Positions 37,317 to 49,510 of a stretch of DNA of 64,000 bases are shown here, piece after piece; within the stretch, counting starts at the first letter, position 1; each line of letters starts with the position of its first letter. The DNA comes from Oxyruncus cristatus (taxonomy: Eukaryota > Chordata > Aves > Passeriformes > Cotingidae). The stretch spans positions 2,239,177 to 2,303,176 of the forward strand of contig VXAY01002317.1 in the NCBI GenBank assembly GCA_013399855.1. Reading direction: 5' to 3'. The position numbers and the translations under genes were made by a program. The notes beneath the pieces were generated by a model, which saw nothing but the letters and a program-made list of their open reading frames with translations, did not search any database and had not been told where the DNA came from.

Positions 37317-37790
37317 CCTACTTATTGCTCCGCTTCCTCCATGCAGGGTCTTGAACTCCACCACCTCATGGTCACTGCAAGGCTGACCTCAGCCTTCACA
37401 TCCCCAACCATTCCTTCCTGGTTTGTCAATACAAGGTTAAGCAGGATGGCTTCAGTCCCCCATGAGCACCAGGGCCTATGACTGTGAGGCTCCTTCCAGC
37501 TGTCTCTAGAATTGCCACTTCCTCTTCCTGACAGGGATGGCCTGTAGCAACACCCACGGCAGTGTCACTGTGATAGCCTGTTCCTGAATTCTTACCCATG
37601 AGCTCCCAACTCCTTCTTCATCCACCCCTCGATAGAGCTCGATACATCCCAGTTGCTCTCTCACATAAAGAACAGCTCTACCACCTCCCATGTCTCTGTA
37701 ATTGTAATGAGACCTTGGCCCTGTGATCACACACAGATCTCTAGTTCTTTCTGTTTATTCCCATTCTGTATGTGTAGGTGGAAAGGCACT
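37317..37790 (-). pseudogene. CR1 ORF2 endonuclease domain, multiply deleted
   Basis: The endonuclease (APE-like) part of ORF2 in pieces. On the minus strand, an MGINRK-type start (consensus MGNKQEELE) near 37760, then ITETW at about 37700. A deletion follows, and the frame resumes with GGRAVLYVREQLGCIEL and VDEEGVGSSWVRIQ (37730-37506 frame). It continues into QLEGASQS and ALVLMGD. Near 37452 another deletion removes the segment that normally carries the catalytic GDFN-type motif, and the sequence resumes at ILLNLVLTNQEG, then VGDVKAE. Stops and frameshifts are present. Confidence 0.8.
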
Positions 37791-37803
37791 CTACGGACAT
37801 AAT

Positions 37804-38860
37804 TCAGCATGTACAAAGAGAGGTGCCAGAGGCTCCACCACAGCCATATACACTCTTGAGGTGATTTGCCTTCTGGATCTCATCTTGGAAGGCAGATAAG
37901 GAATGTTTGTTGCTGCTCTGTTTGGCCTGGCTTGTTCCCCAGTTGGATTTGATGCTGTGATCATTGCCTCTTTGGAGCCTACACCCTGAGTCCTTCAGTT
38001 TAAAGACTGTTTCAGCAGTCAGCCTGCTTCCAAAAATTCCATTGTCCATTTTAGATAGGTGGTTTCCACCCCTCTGTAACAGGCCATAGTTATCAAAGAA
38101 TGTCCCATTGTCTTAAAAGCCAAAACCCTCATGACGGCACCAGTTGTGAAGCCAGAAGTTGACTTGTATTACACATCTATTTCTGGCTGCACCCTTTCAA
38201 TTGACTGGTAAAATGGAAGAAAAAAATAACTTGGAAAACAGCATTTTTCACCTGCGCCCTCAGGGCTTTGTCATCTTCCTTGATCCTTCCCAGGTTCTGT
38301 CCTGTGGTGTCATTCATGCCTACATTCCTGTCAGTCGGGAAGAGTAGCAGTGGATGGTAGTCTGTGTTCTTGATAACCTGTGGCACCCTCTCTGCAACAT
38401 CTCAGGCATAAGTTCCCAACAGGCAGCTCCTGACTCCCCATTAGGCTGGCAGATGGGCACCCCAGTGCCCTACACAAGAGGGTGACTCACCACAAGCACT
38501 TGTCGTTTCTTTTTGTGGTATCCATTTTGTGTTACTTGTACAGTTTGTCCTTGCAGACCTTGCTTGTGACTGTTTGTAGCTGTTAAACTTTCAGATTTGG
38601 TTTTGGTTGTGATGCTGGAGGGTGAGGACTGAAGAACAGTCCTGATTTTGTGGGTCACCATGGTCTAAGGTGCCTCATTCTCTGTGGTGTCCACTACAGG
38701 ATCGTGTTTCTGAAACCACTGAAGTATGTCTGTCTTGGCTCCTCTAATACTGCATGGCCTTTTAACCATTTGCTGCAACTGCACCTGACATAACAGGTCA
38801 TCAAGCTGTGCACACCTTATGCAGGTTCTTACCAAAGAAAGTTCTGCTTTCCACCACCAT
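37804..38860 (-). pseudogene. CR1 ORF1 remnant (zinc-finger-like N-part plus esterase domain)
   Basis: CR1-family ORF1 encodes a protein with a Cys-rich/PHD-like region and an SGNH-type esterase domain. Here the minus strand shows CIRCAQLDDLL at about 38823, then KKKRQVLVV at about 38505, where the family continues GDSLLRG but this copy reads SHPLV and then a stop codon. Further on come PLLLF, VGMNDTTGQNLGRIKED and AQVKN (38386-38177 frame), and GIFGSRL near 38040, with the frame running to a stop at 37804. The esterase nucleophile block is lost, while the GxND block survives. At least two frameshifts or stops break the ORF. The gene is dead; the domain order is still clear. Confidence 0.8.
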
Positions 38861-40260
38861 CCCAATCGAGGAGTTGTCATAAATACTCTCAAGATCTCAG
38901 TAACAAACTTCTCAGCGAACAGTATTGACAGAGCAACGTGTTTTTCTTGTGATTTTGGCCAGGCACCACTTTTGAGGGAAGGCTGGATATGACGGTGGTA
39001 ATGGCACAGGCGGCTTCTATTTTCTGCTGGGAAGCTTACTACAGGCTTTCCATTTGCACTTCCATGTCCAAAGAGGATAAGGTATTTTGATCTTGCAGGA
39101 GGACTGAAAGAAATAGACAATTGAAGTTTCTGAAAGGTTGATCCCTGGTGGGGATAAACACACCAGAAACTTAGAGACGCAGGGTGAAATCTTGTTCCCC
39201 TCTGAAAACAGAGACAAAACTGCTCCATGATTTCAGTGGCACAATACAACTCTTAGTTTCAGTAAGTGGTAAATCTGGTTCTCGCACAAGTACTAATGGG
39301 AGGATCGATACTATCAGTGGTAGGTATTGAGGATCAGAATGTGTGCTGTCCGTAGATTGTAAAAGATAGAATGAGCGTAGGCTTTAACTGTATTTGCTAG
39401 CAGCCTTCACCACATGTTGTGTGAAATAAGATATTACTAATGCTATTAATCTGCACTGACAGCAATCTTTTTTACACTGTGCTCTGACTGCTCTCAATCA
39501 CTAATCACTGGTACTTGCTTTTCTTCAGCTCTTTCCTTTAATGAAGAATTAGCTCATACAGTGGTGGACCCATGGTGGATATAATTTTCAGGTGGATACC
39601 TATGCCATACCATTCAATTATCATAAAAGTTGCATTCACTGAGGTAAATTATTAAGAAATATTTCCTGGTGTATGAAGTGGCAGCTGTTCTGGGATGAGG
39701 AAAATTCTCCAGGTTCATAAAAAGCATATGAAAATGCAGCACAGGTCCTCATTGGAGAAGTATCACTGGCTGTGTCTACTCAGCCTCTTAGACAGCTCTC
39801 ATGCTTGAAAAGTAATCTTAAACCTACATGTGCCAGCATGGAACAAAAAACCTCCAAACTTGATTCCAGGTCTTGGACCCTGAGCTTTGGGAAATGGTGG
39901 CACAGTAGTCCTCCAAGTGCTGGCTTCCCATGTGACAGTACACGAATATAAAAGGAGTCAGGTTTGTGTCTCGATCTTGCTTTGTCCAAGTGAAAGACAT
40001 TTGGACAAATAACCACAGGCACTTTGTCTTTAACAGAGTCAAACTGGACAGGATGGTCTTCTTCCTCTTGCTGCCCCACCATTTTGCACATGCAACCAAT
40101 AAATCTAGTGAATGGAAGTGCTGCAAGTATGACAGTTTCACTCAGATCTAATTCAGATTCTGCAACAACATTGTAGAATAGTTTTGTGTACTTTTTTTTT
40201 CTTTGTGCTTTTAGCTTCATACTTATATGCATGTATTTGATGTCTCCTACTCTTAAAATG
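38861..40260 (-). other. Upstream flank of the CR1; unassigned minus-strand open frames
   Basis: Two long minus-strand frames lie here: 38665-39249 (194 codons, whose last 52 are CR1 ORF1 and whose first 140 are unrecognised) and 39780-40232 (150 codons, unrecognised). The second has mixed, protein-like composition and includes QQEEEDHPVQFDSVKDK. They are about 530 bp apart. They may be remnants of an old gene, an unknown transposon upstream of the CR1, or chance. No CDS is called. Confidence 0.35.
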
Positions 40261-41780
40261 TATCAAAAGGGGTAAGAGACATTTATGATGAGATAGATGG
40301 CAGGTCTGAATTGTGTTACCAACACTGCCTTGTCATCCACTATCTGGGATCTGGGAAACTAACATGTAGTAGAAATGTAAGTTTAAAGGATTTCAGATTT
40401 GTCTCTCCAACTTTACAGACAAGGATGTACAGCAACAACTACACATAGAGAGCAGTTTAATTTCTCTCTTCTGGAACAGAATTCACTGGGATATTCCACA
40501 GACAGGACCTCAAGTTTCCTTAGTTTAGAATCATGTGGAAACTCAGAGTGGGGAAGATGACCCTCAAAGGTACCTTTCTGTTTCCAAGTCAGTTGCTCAG
40601 CTCAAACCCTGAGATAGTCTACTGGGTTGCGATATGCATACACTGAATACATTGTGCCTAACCTCAGGCTTTGAAGGTCTCTTGGAAGTTTAAGTTAGTG
40701 AGGAAGGAAGACATTGGCCTGTGCTAGAGGCACAAAGCTTATGTCCTCCTCTTTGTCTGCCCAAGTGGTTATAGATAGAGTTGAAGAGCTCTCATGATCC
40801 TCAGATCTTGGTTTGCTCATCGGCTGCCTTTGCTTATGATAGCACTGGCATGAGGCACAAGGGGTGCTGGATGCTGAACTCATTGCAGTAAATGCTGGCT
40901 GATCTCTGGGGAATTTTCTCCCTCAGATCTTATATTTAGCTATAAATAGAGAACAATGGCAAAACACAATTTACAGGGTATTTTCTCGGGTGCTTAGCTG
41001 GATGCCTTCTGTCTGAACAGATGAGGACCACCCAGAGCACAGTATTTTAAGCAATGCTTGTTTACTTCTTCATTGTGCTGAAGGCCTGGATTGTGCTAGA
41101 CATATTGTAGTGGTGGGCACTGACTTCATCCTGTAGCTAAATTATTTCATAATTTCTTGAGAGATAGGCCAGGTTGCCTGTAGGTGTAATCAAGGCAAAT
41201 TTGCACTGAACCCTCAGGAGCACTCCACTTTCCTTCTGCTTAATCTGCAATAGCATCCATTAGCTGCTTTCCACTCTCTGCTGAGAGAGCAGGGTGATCA
41301 AAATGCAGGAAGGGTCACATGAAATTTAAAACAACCAGAAATCTGCTGGTGGAACCGGCTGTAGGCAAAGTTCTCTCTGTGGCTGCTGAACACAGAGCCC
41401 CACTGCCAGTGGGAGACACACAGTTCCTGTTTCTAAATGAGCTTCATCAGCTCTGGAGGGGGCAGGGAGGGAGGAAGCCAAACACAATGAATCTACTCCA
41501 TACACATCTTGAGGTGTCACCTATGAACTGGGACATTCTCTTCCGCACTCTCCTGAGATATTTCCTTGGCGGTGGTATTTAAATAGCAGTCCCTGGGATG
41601 TCAACCTCCTGAAACCTCTGGGAGGGAGCAGAAGGCTGGATCCTGAATATGGGATAAGTGAGACTTACATTTAGAGCACAGGAGCTGAATATTTGAGATG
41701 AATACACAGCTTTCGTTGTGGCCATTTCAGGAGAGTGATAAGTAGTGCACTGGTGGAGTGAGATGACCTGTTGAAATAGT
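40261..41780. other. No gene seen; unique sequence
   Basis: Short frames only. No repeat family recognised. Confidence 0.5.
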
Positions 41781-41935
41781 TGTGAAACCTCCATCCTTGG
41801 AAATATTCACAACTTGGCATGACAAAGGGCAAGTAACTCAATCTGCGTTTACCCTGATTTGAAGAGAGACTTGGACCAGATGATCCTCAGAAGTCCATTT
41901 CCACCCAAATGATCCTCTGGCACTCTGATGTCATA
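41781..41935 (+). mobile_element. Old CR1 LINE 3' end fragment
   Basis: The plus strand encodes VKPPSLEIFTT (the family's EPPSLEVFK-type block), and 110 bp later TTGGACCAGATGATCCTCAG followed by AAGTCCATTTCCACCC (consensus GACCTCCAGAGGTCCCTTCCAACC). The copy ends without a clear terminal repeat (CTGATGTCA). Much more diverged than the copy at 59694, so an old insertion. Confidence 0.6.
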
Positions 41936-44922
41936 TTGGGATGACATGGCTTTTGAAACAACTGTGAATGTTCCTAACACGTGCTGGGCAAAATGTTTGA
42001 ATGTAAGCACCTCAACTTACATTCCTAACCTATAGGCTAATAAAACTGAAAAAAAGTGCCAAATCCACTGATGTAAATGGACTCTTTTTAAAAAAATTGC
42101 TATTTTTCACTTCTCACCTTAGCCTTTCCTTCGTTTCATTCTTCTGGGTTTTTCTTGTGACTGAATAATGAAGAAATCCTATTTACTTGATAGAGCTGAC
42201 CATCTCTATCTTTTAACAGAAGAAAGAAAGGCTTTTCATAAAGGATCAAATCAAAAACTGCTTAAAGATTAAAAAAAAAAACCCAAACAAAGAAAAACCA
42301 TAACACCACTCCCTCCCCCAAACACATAACCAACATCCAGGAATTGTAAATCCTGAAGAAGTATCCAAACATCCCAGTTTTTAAAGCATTTATCTTAGAT
42401 ATGGGCAATTTAGATTTAAGATCTTTACTCTTTCTAGTTCATTATGTGGTCAGTGTTTTTAATTATATTTGTTTTGGCACAGGATAGAGTGAGTACAACC
42501 TGAGATCTGATGTCTGTTAAGGAATCAGGGTCTGAAGGACAGCTGAAGTAAAAAGACATCTTTGTTCTCTAGCTTTCATCCAAAAACATGCTTGCTTGAA
42601 TCCTGTATCAGGCATAGTTGGAATGAAATGACAGATCTGAGCCCATAAGGCCAAGAATTGAAGAAAACTCAGTTACACTGGTAATGTATTAGTCTCCCTG
42701 AGACAGGCACACAGGCTGACCAACAGAATTCCATTAGCTGTGTAAGATGGGGGGGCAGAACAACATAAGGGTGCAAGTCTTGAGTGCAGGTGAACTATTT
42801 TAATGCAGTTTTTAATACTTTAAAGAAAACATCCTACATTTTTCCTTTGGGGCAGATTTTTGCCAGCTCTATTGCTGCTCTGCTGCACGTTGCACAGGTG
42901 CACAGTCCTGTTTTCTACTCCCATTTCTGCCGAGGAGGTGAAGCAGAGGCCAAGGCTGTCACTCTGACCACAGGTCACACACACACAGCAGGTCCTGCTG
43001 AAATCTATCTGTGCATTAAATCATAGACTGGGTGGCCTGCCTTGCCAGAAATCACTCTTGGGAACCTGTTAGAGCAGCAGTAAGTGGGGCAGAAAAAACA
43101 TGATCCCTTCTTCACTCGTTAACGAACTTAATTCGGTACAGCCTGGAACAAAACTCTGTGAGAGCATCGGTTGAGAGCTTGCTCAAGTACCTTTCCTGTC
43201 ATAGTGCTGAATTTTCAAAAATAATGCAGTCATGAACAGAAACATTACTAACTGTTAAATGTTTAGTGAAGCTGAAAAATAAAATTGGCAGGGAAAGAAA
43301 TGTTCTTTTTAAACTTCTGAAAGAGCACTACAGGCAATACGGAGCAAACAGCAATATTACAGGCTAATAACAATGCTGCTTGAGGACTCCTTGAAAGTAA
43401 TAAATATATTTTTAATAAGCGTATTTCCTCATTTTGGGAACTCTGGGTTCGCATACAGATGTAATTTCATATGCAGAGTGCGGCTGTGAGGATGCATCTG
43501 AAACGCCTGGGGATTCTCCAGATGGGGAGGGGTGGGTATGTAGCTGAGCAGCCTGTCTTAGAAGGGATTTAATCTGAATTGTCTCCCAAAGACGAGAAAA
43601 AGCAGAAAAGCTGGACACCTCCCAGCTCCTTCCCTGTTCTCTGCCTGCCCCAAAGGTGACTGCACAGTAAGTCCTATCCAAGAGAGTGGAACACCCTGCC
43701 ACTGAGCAGGGGAGAGTACCCTGGCTATGCCTCCCAAATCACACTACAGGGTATGGGCTTTTCCTGTCCCGAGCCTCTGTGAGAGGGCCACCAGCCTCTG
43801 GGACAGCTGCGGGGACTCTGCTGGCAGTGCCACAGTGCCACAGCCTGATGGTCCATCTACCAAGGGTCTCCTGTTTCTCATGGAACTGTAAAAAAGTTAA
43901 TCGTGCCTCTGCACTGTCGGGTGAGGGAGACAGTGGGGAGGGGTAGGCAGACTTCGGGTATGATTATCTTGTCTTCCCATGCTTTTTGCCTTTTAGTAAA
44001 TAAACCTAATAAATGCTGGGCAGCAATTCAATCTGTCATGCTTCACGCATCAGAATAATTCAGCCAGAAATAGAAAGCATTCAACCCCCATTAGAGGCAG
44101 TGCCCTAAAGAACAGGCTGATTTCACTGTTTTTTGGTTTGTAATTTATTTCACATCAGTTATGCACTGCCAACAAAAGTAGCTTTGTGCCAAGCTGCGAT
44201 CTGCTCTTCTTTTAGAGACATCCCAACCATTTTACTTTTTTTCAGACTGCTTGTTGGCAGATCCACATTGGCAGCAAAGTCTCAAGTATGTGAAGAAATC
44301 ATACATGTCCCCTTGTTCCCAGTACTGCAAGTTAATTCCTTTTGTGGCATACAGTCCTGGGTCAGCTCTCCCCAAAGTTTTTTTCTTCATTAAGAGAAAT
44401 GTAAATTCCTTTTCCCCTCATTAGGAGGAATGTAAATTTGGCCAGGCCTTGTTTTGTTTGTCTCTGAGCAAGGCAATATGTCTGGAGAAAAAGGTGATCA
44501 TATTGCTGACCACCAGAGTGACCACACCTGCCCTGACGCCCACTCCTTGGCAGATCAGGGATTCAGTACTTGCAGCTCAGTCTCATCTACAAGAGGCATC
44601 AGAGAGAGGAACAGGGGTGCTGACACTATGGTCCAAACCACTGTGGTAGGAGCCAGGTTTCATGTTCTCGACACATTCGTGTGCTCCAACTCTGGCTGGG
44701 AGGTTTCTCTGGAAGAGAGATCCTCTTAGCATTGCCAAGCTGCTTCTACACCTCTGCCTCTCTCACTCCATTGTCATGGTAATGTGTCTGCTTCAAAGGA
44801 GAAGAGATTTTTTTTTTTCTGAATTAATTATTCGGACCAAATTCCATATTGCTTTGCTTCTCGTATTTCACAAAAGGTAGAAACATTTTAAACCTAAATT
44901 GCATCTTGCAGAAAAGGCACAG
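41936..44922. other. No gene seen; unique sequence
   Basis: Short overlapping frames only. An A run at about 42269-42282 and a short CA run near 42979 are the only repeats noted. Confidence 0.5.
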
Positions 44923-44968
44923 ATAGAAAAGCAGGGCAGTCACTGCAATAGAAAAGCAGGGCAGTCAC
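44923..44968. repeat. 25-bp tandem duplication
   Basis: ATAGAAAAGCAGGGCAGTCAC occurs at 44923-44943 and again at 44948-44968. Two copies only, with identical 21-bp cores. Confidence 0.9.
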
Positions 44969-46380
44969 CACTCACATTTAGACAGCCTTTCTGAGCTCAC
45001 GATTCTATAAAGCAGGCGTAAAACACCGAAATGAACCAGCCCTGTTGTTCAGCTCACTGTCCAGTGTGATGCTGTCTTGCCTCCCCTAGCTCTCATTGCA
45101 CAGTGTGCCTCCTGTATCCAAGTTTTCATGAATCAGACCTGGAATTCACAGCCTATGCCAGGAATTGCTCATTCCATGCCATTCAAAATGTTGCTGAATT
45201 GGACATTCTTTTGATTCTGTTTTTTCAGTCATTTGCAAACACACAGGGGAAACTAAACAGGTTTTATTTCTCTGGTCCCATGTTGCCATCATCTGTCCCA
45301 ATTTTAAAGCTTGTTGCAGGCACACGTGGAGATCTTTGTTCAAGGGAGTCATTGGTAGCTGTCATCCTGGAAATCAAGAGAGAGCTGGGCAATAGCACTC
45401 CGCCAGGGAAAAGCTGAAGGTTTTGTATGTTCTTCTTGCATCATGCTGGAGCCTGAAGAATAAGGCATATCACCAAGAGGTGCAGGTAAAGGCCATGCCT
45501 CCCCAATGCATCTGGGACTCTGATCCTAATGAGAATCCATGTGAGAATGTTAACTGATTCAGTCATCGAGCTGGCTATCATTTCCATCATTAACAAGGAC
45601 AGGCAGGAGATGAATCATTCTCAGTGGCTGGCTCTTCCCCAGTCATGGGGGCCACGAAGTGCCAGGAACGTGCATGCATTCCAACCCAAAGTTTCTGCCC
45701 TCTGGAGCAGCAGAGTGAGTCTGGGGAGAGGGGGCCTTGCTTTGCCTGGTTGCCCACTAGAGTGAACAGGAAGGCTCCCAAGTGCCTGGTGTTTCCCAAG
45801 AGAAAGCAAATCCTTCAGGTACCTGCTGCTCTGGAGGAGACGGTGGCTGGGAGCAGGAGTCTGCATGCCAGGAGGTGCTGAGACTGCTCTGGTTTTGAAG
45901 GGTGTTATTACTTTGCTGCATAATAACATTACCTGTGTGTTTCCTTTGCTAATACATTTTTGCCTGCTGTAGGAGACAAAGCATTTCTTAACCACACCAT
46001 TGTAACCGTTCAGGTGTCAATAACCCACTGTGTCAGTTATGAACTATTGTAGGACTGTCTTTACATGTATTTTTATGCCATTTCACCTGCAGAAGGTTGT
46101 AAGTATCTCCTTTCTAACTTTCTAGATAGTATTATTGCAGAGCCTTTCCGGTAGTTTTGCAAACAAGCCTAGCTTGTAAAAACCACTGCGAGCTCTTCTA
46201 ACAGCCAGGGTGAGCTGTGACTGAGCTCCCTCCCTGCTGCAACCAGACTGTGAGATGCAGGTTTGGGATGCAGAGACAGCTAAGGTGGCTTTGAATCACT
46301 CAGGCCTTCTCACACCTGTGTAAAAGTGCCACCGAGGAGAGGTGGTACAACTGCATACACACTAGTTTGTCTTTCTCCAA
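44969..46380. other. No gene seen; unique sequence
   Basis: Overlapping open frames at 45529-45995 on both strands; none recognised. Confidence 0.5.
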
Positions 46381-46465
46381 TTTCCCCTATATATGTACAT
46401 AAATATATATATATTTATGTATATACACACAGACACATATAGACACATTAATATATTTATATGTT
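46381..46465. repeat. AT-rich low-complexity tract with a 26-bp perfect palindrome
   Basis: The tract is TA/ATA-rich with a short CA part. Positions 46396-46421 form a perfect inverted repeat centred in the TATATA run, with both arms reading TACATAAATATAT. It may form a cruciform, and is probably variable in length between individuals. Confidence 0.85.
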
Positions 46466-49370
46466 CTCATTCTATGTCTTATCTAAAACTCAGGCAAGTA
46501 TTCATTTGCTTCCAAGCCATTATTATCTTGTGGGTTTGCAGGAAACAAGCTAGATCAAAACATTTTCTTCTGGTCTGTTAAAGCTGTTGCTACACTTAGC
46601 TTAGACACTATGAGGTTTGCTTGTTTTCTTTGGAGCTCTGTCCTAAAAACCCTGCAGGGACTCAGTGTGCAAACAAGGTAAAAATGCTAAAGTGCTCTTC
46701 GCAGCAGGTTTCATAATGTTTCAATGTCCATTTCTTGCAGAGAAGCTCTTTGCCACCTCTAAATATACTCACAGAGTTATTTTTTCTTTTTTGTTCTGCT
46801 TGCTGGAAAAAAAAAGGAGGGAACTTCGGTATTCTGTTATAGAAGAACAAATTTATGTTGCGCAACCCTTCCTAAAGTCTTTCATTATGGGATCGCGTAA
46901 AACCAAGGTCCATCAGGATGGACTTCACTGGCATGGCTAGGGAGTCTGAGGCTTGTTCCTGTCTCCAGAATAGGCTTACTGTGTGTCTGATAGCACTGCA
47001 CAGTCTCCCCGCTTCCCGGTCCTCATGCAAAGGTGCTGCTGATACACAATCCCATCACAGAAGTCCTTGGACAAATGCAAGTAGTGAGGGATGGTGAGAA
47101 GGCCTGAGCTGTCCAGAGCACCCAAGCACACCTGAGGTGCTCCTGGGGAGAGGAAAGCTGCAGGCAAGGCAGGCATTACTTGCCAGGTTACAGCAGCCCA
47201 GACCCAGAGGATCCAGGCTGCAGGCATGGGAACCTGGAGTCTGTGCAATACTACCCATGCTTAACTCACCTCCAAACTCAGGAAAGCGCTGGTCCCTGAC
47301 ATATATGTCTTACCTTTACTTAAGGACAGGTCAAGGGTCTTCCTGAATCAGGACATTCTTTCACTGACTCAATGACCAGGGACAAAAGCATGACCTTAAC
47401 CATCTTAGTGTGTTTACAAGAGTGGGAAGGCAGTGGTTTCTTCCCGATGCAGATGGAAAGCAGCCCTGCCCTGAAGCACAATGATGGCCTTATCTCATAA
47501 TTATTTCCCAATGAGTATCATTTCACATGCAAATTCCATCCACACAAAAATTTAATCCTTTTAAAAAATCTGAACAAGTGACAGAGTCTATAATTTCCTG
47601 CTGTGGCGACTCTGCACAATGTCATCAGGCTGTATGGTGGTTTCAGCACCTGCTGGTCTAGTCGGCTTGCACAAGGCATGAAGCTCTGCCAGTGAGCTTG
47701 TGGGCACTGCTTTAGGTACAGCCAAGGCTGTGAGGGTACTGGGCAAACAGTGAACTGCACCCTGTAGGCATTTGCAATCTGTGGGGCATTAATAAAACAA
47801 GACTTTCTCCAAACAAGCCCATTCAGGAGGCAAAATGCAGCTACATAAATATAACACAGATGCTTGGGGAACTGAAAAGAGTCCCTGGTATGCATCGGAA
47901 AGGGGTGATGTGGGTCAGACTGATAGGTGCCAGGGGCCAGCCCATGCTAACCTTGGCTTAGCACAGGGCTACCACAGATCCCTTTGTAGACACTCCATAT
48001 GCCATCTTTGTCCACACTGGGCCTTCCCAAACAAAAAAAATATTTATATCCTTCGCTAATCGTTGTCCCCGTCCCCATCCCCATCTGTATGTTCTTAAAG
48101 AATTATTTGGGATGTTTTGGGGAGACCTACTTTTTCTCATTCAGTTTTTCTATCATCACTCTCTTCCTTGTGTCACTGTGAAACAGAAAAGGAGAATAAG
48201 GAAACTCAAATGTGAATTTAGATAGGAATGATCTTCTGAATGGTCTTCAGCAGCCTCTAGCTGAAAGTCCCCAGCTGATAGCACCCAGTGGGCCAATGCT
48301 CATGTCCCCTCATGTCCCTAAATAAGGATATCCTGGAGGTCTGCTGAAGTCATTGTGGAGTGAGAAGCAAAGAAAATCACTCTTCAAGGAGCTGTTTGCA
48401 GCTTTTTGTCCACTATCGAGGAGATTGATTAAAATGTTATCGTAATCTTTAAACAGTTTTGTATTAAGACAGAAAAAACCCCAAACCTATCTCCCTCAAG
48501 TCAGTATTTTATTGTGTTGAGCACCACCTGTCTCTAAATATTCTTTTGTTTTGTGACTCTCCTGTTGGTTCACAGTCATATATGTATGTATATAATATAC
48601 ACAGCTCACAACTGCACACTGAGCTCACTGAGAGGTGAGAGAGGGCTCACCTGAGGAGAGCTGCTTTCTTTACCTGGGATAGGAGCCTGCCCAGAGTCAG
48701 AGGCCTTCAGCTGCTGACTATCAATATCAAATTTTTCAGTATCAGTTTGCTTTCACATGATTAAAGCTCAAGTGTTGCTAGTTTCAATATCAAAAGAAAA
48801 AAAATCTCATCTCGGTCTCCCAGGAGACTCCTCTAAATGAAGCAACCCGTCCTGCAATGGCTTTGCCAGTGACAAACAGAGCATGCCTAATGTTGAATTA
48901 AAACCAAAGCACACAGATTGACAAGAAAGGGTATCTTGGACTGGGGACAGGAATACAAAAAGACAGAAAGCAAAACAGAGACCAGGCAAGGAAGGAGCAG
49001 AGCCAGGGGGCAAGTTAATTTAAGAGACATGAGCTGCTCCAGGCTGCATGCTTTCTTGCACAGAACTGTGACTGCTGGACTTAATGCCAGAGTATAAAGC
49101 AGGCTCTTGTGCTGGCTGCTGCTGAGGAAACCTTCACCTATAACAGGAGCTGGGATAAGGGAACAGTTTGCTTGGAGCCAGAACCCAAATCCGTGAGATA
49201 TCTGTAACCGGGGGAAAAGTTAAAAAGTCTTCCAGATGGCAGGAGATGGCAAAGCAGACCTACATATTGGGAAACCTTGGGTTTGCTGCCAGACCTGGCC
49301 CTTGTAGATTTGTTGCTTTGTGCAATAACTTAAAGCATGACTGAGCTCTACTCACTTCAGTGTATTGCCT
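46466..49370. other. No gene seen; unique sequence
   Basis: About 2.9 kb with short frames on both strands, none recognised. No transposons identified. Confidence 0.5.
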
Positions 49371-49374
49371 GGCT

Positions 49375-49510
49375 TTCACTTAAAGAGCAGCAATTGAAAG
49401 GACAAAGTACAAAGTTTTTTTATGCAAAGACAGTTCATTTAAATTTAGTCCAGAATAAATAACAGCAATAAATGACTGTCTCAGAGCCCTGCCTGTTAAC
49501 CCAGGTAGGA
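49375..49510. promoter_or_regulatory. Candidate conserved non-coding element
   Basis: A repeat-free AT-leaning block with CAGCAATTGAAAGGACAAAG (E-box-like/LEF-like), TTTATGCAAAGACAG, TTCATTTAAATTTAG and CAATAAATGACTG in a row. Motif density is the only evidence. Confidence 0.22.

Larger units (their letters stand above)
36545..38860 (-). mobile_element. Internally deleted CR1 LINE retaining ORF1 and parts of ORF2
   Basis: Read on the minus strand, the element runs from ORF1 (about 38860 to 37804), through ORF2 endonuclease pieces (about 37787-37330), then jumps to the last part of the reverse transcriptase and the C-terminal region (37311-36916), and ends in a CR1 3' UTR near 36545. The 3' UTR shows the typical GGTGATCTCCAGAG block and a weak terminal ATTCTGTCATG. 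Most bird CR1 copies are short 3' ends, so keeping ORF1 is less common. The normal distance between the endonuclease and the C-terminal half of the RT is over 1 kb; here they are joined almost directly. The element cannot be mobile. The exact 5' limit is unclear; it may extend slightly beyond 38860. Confidence 0.85.
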
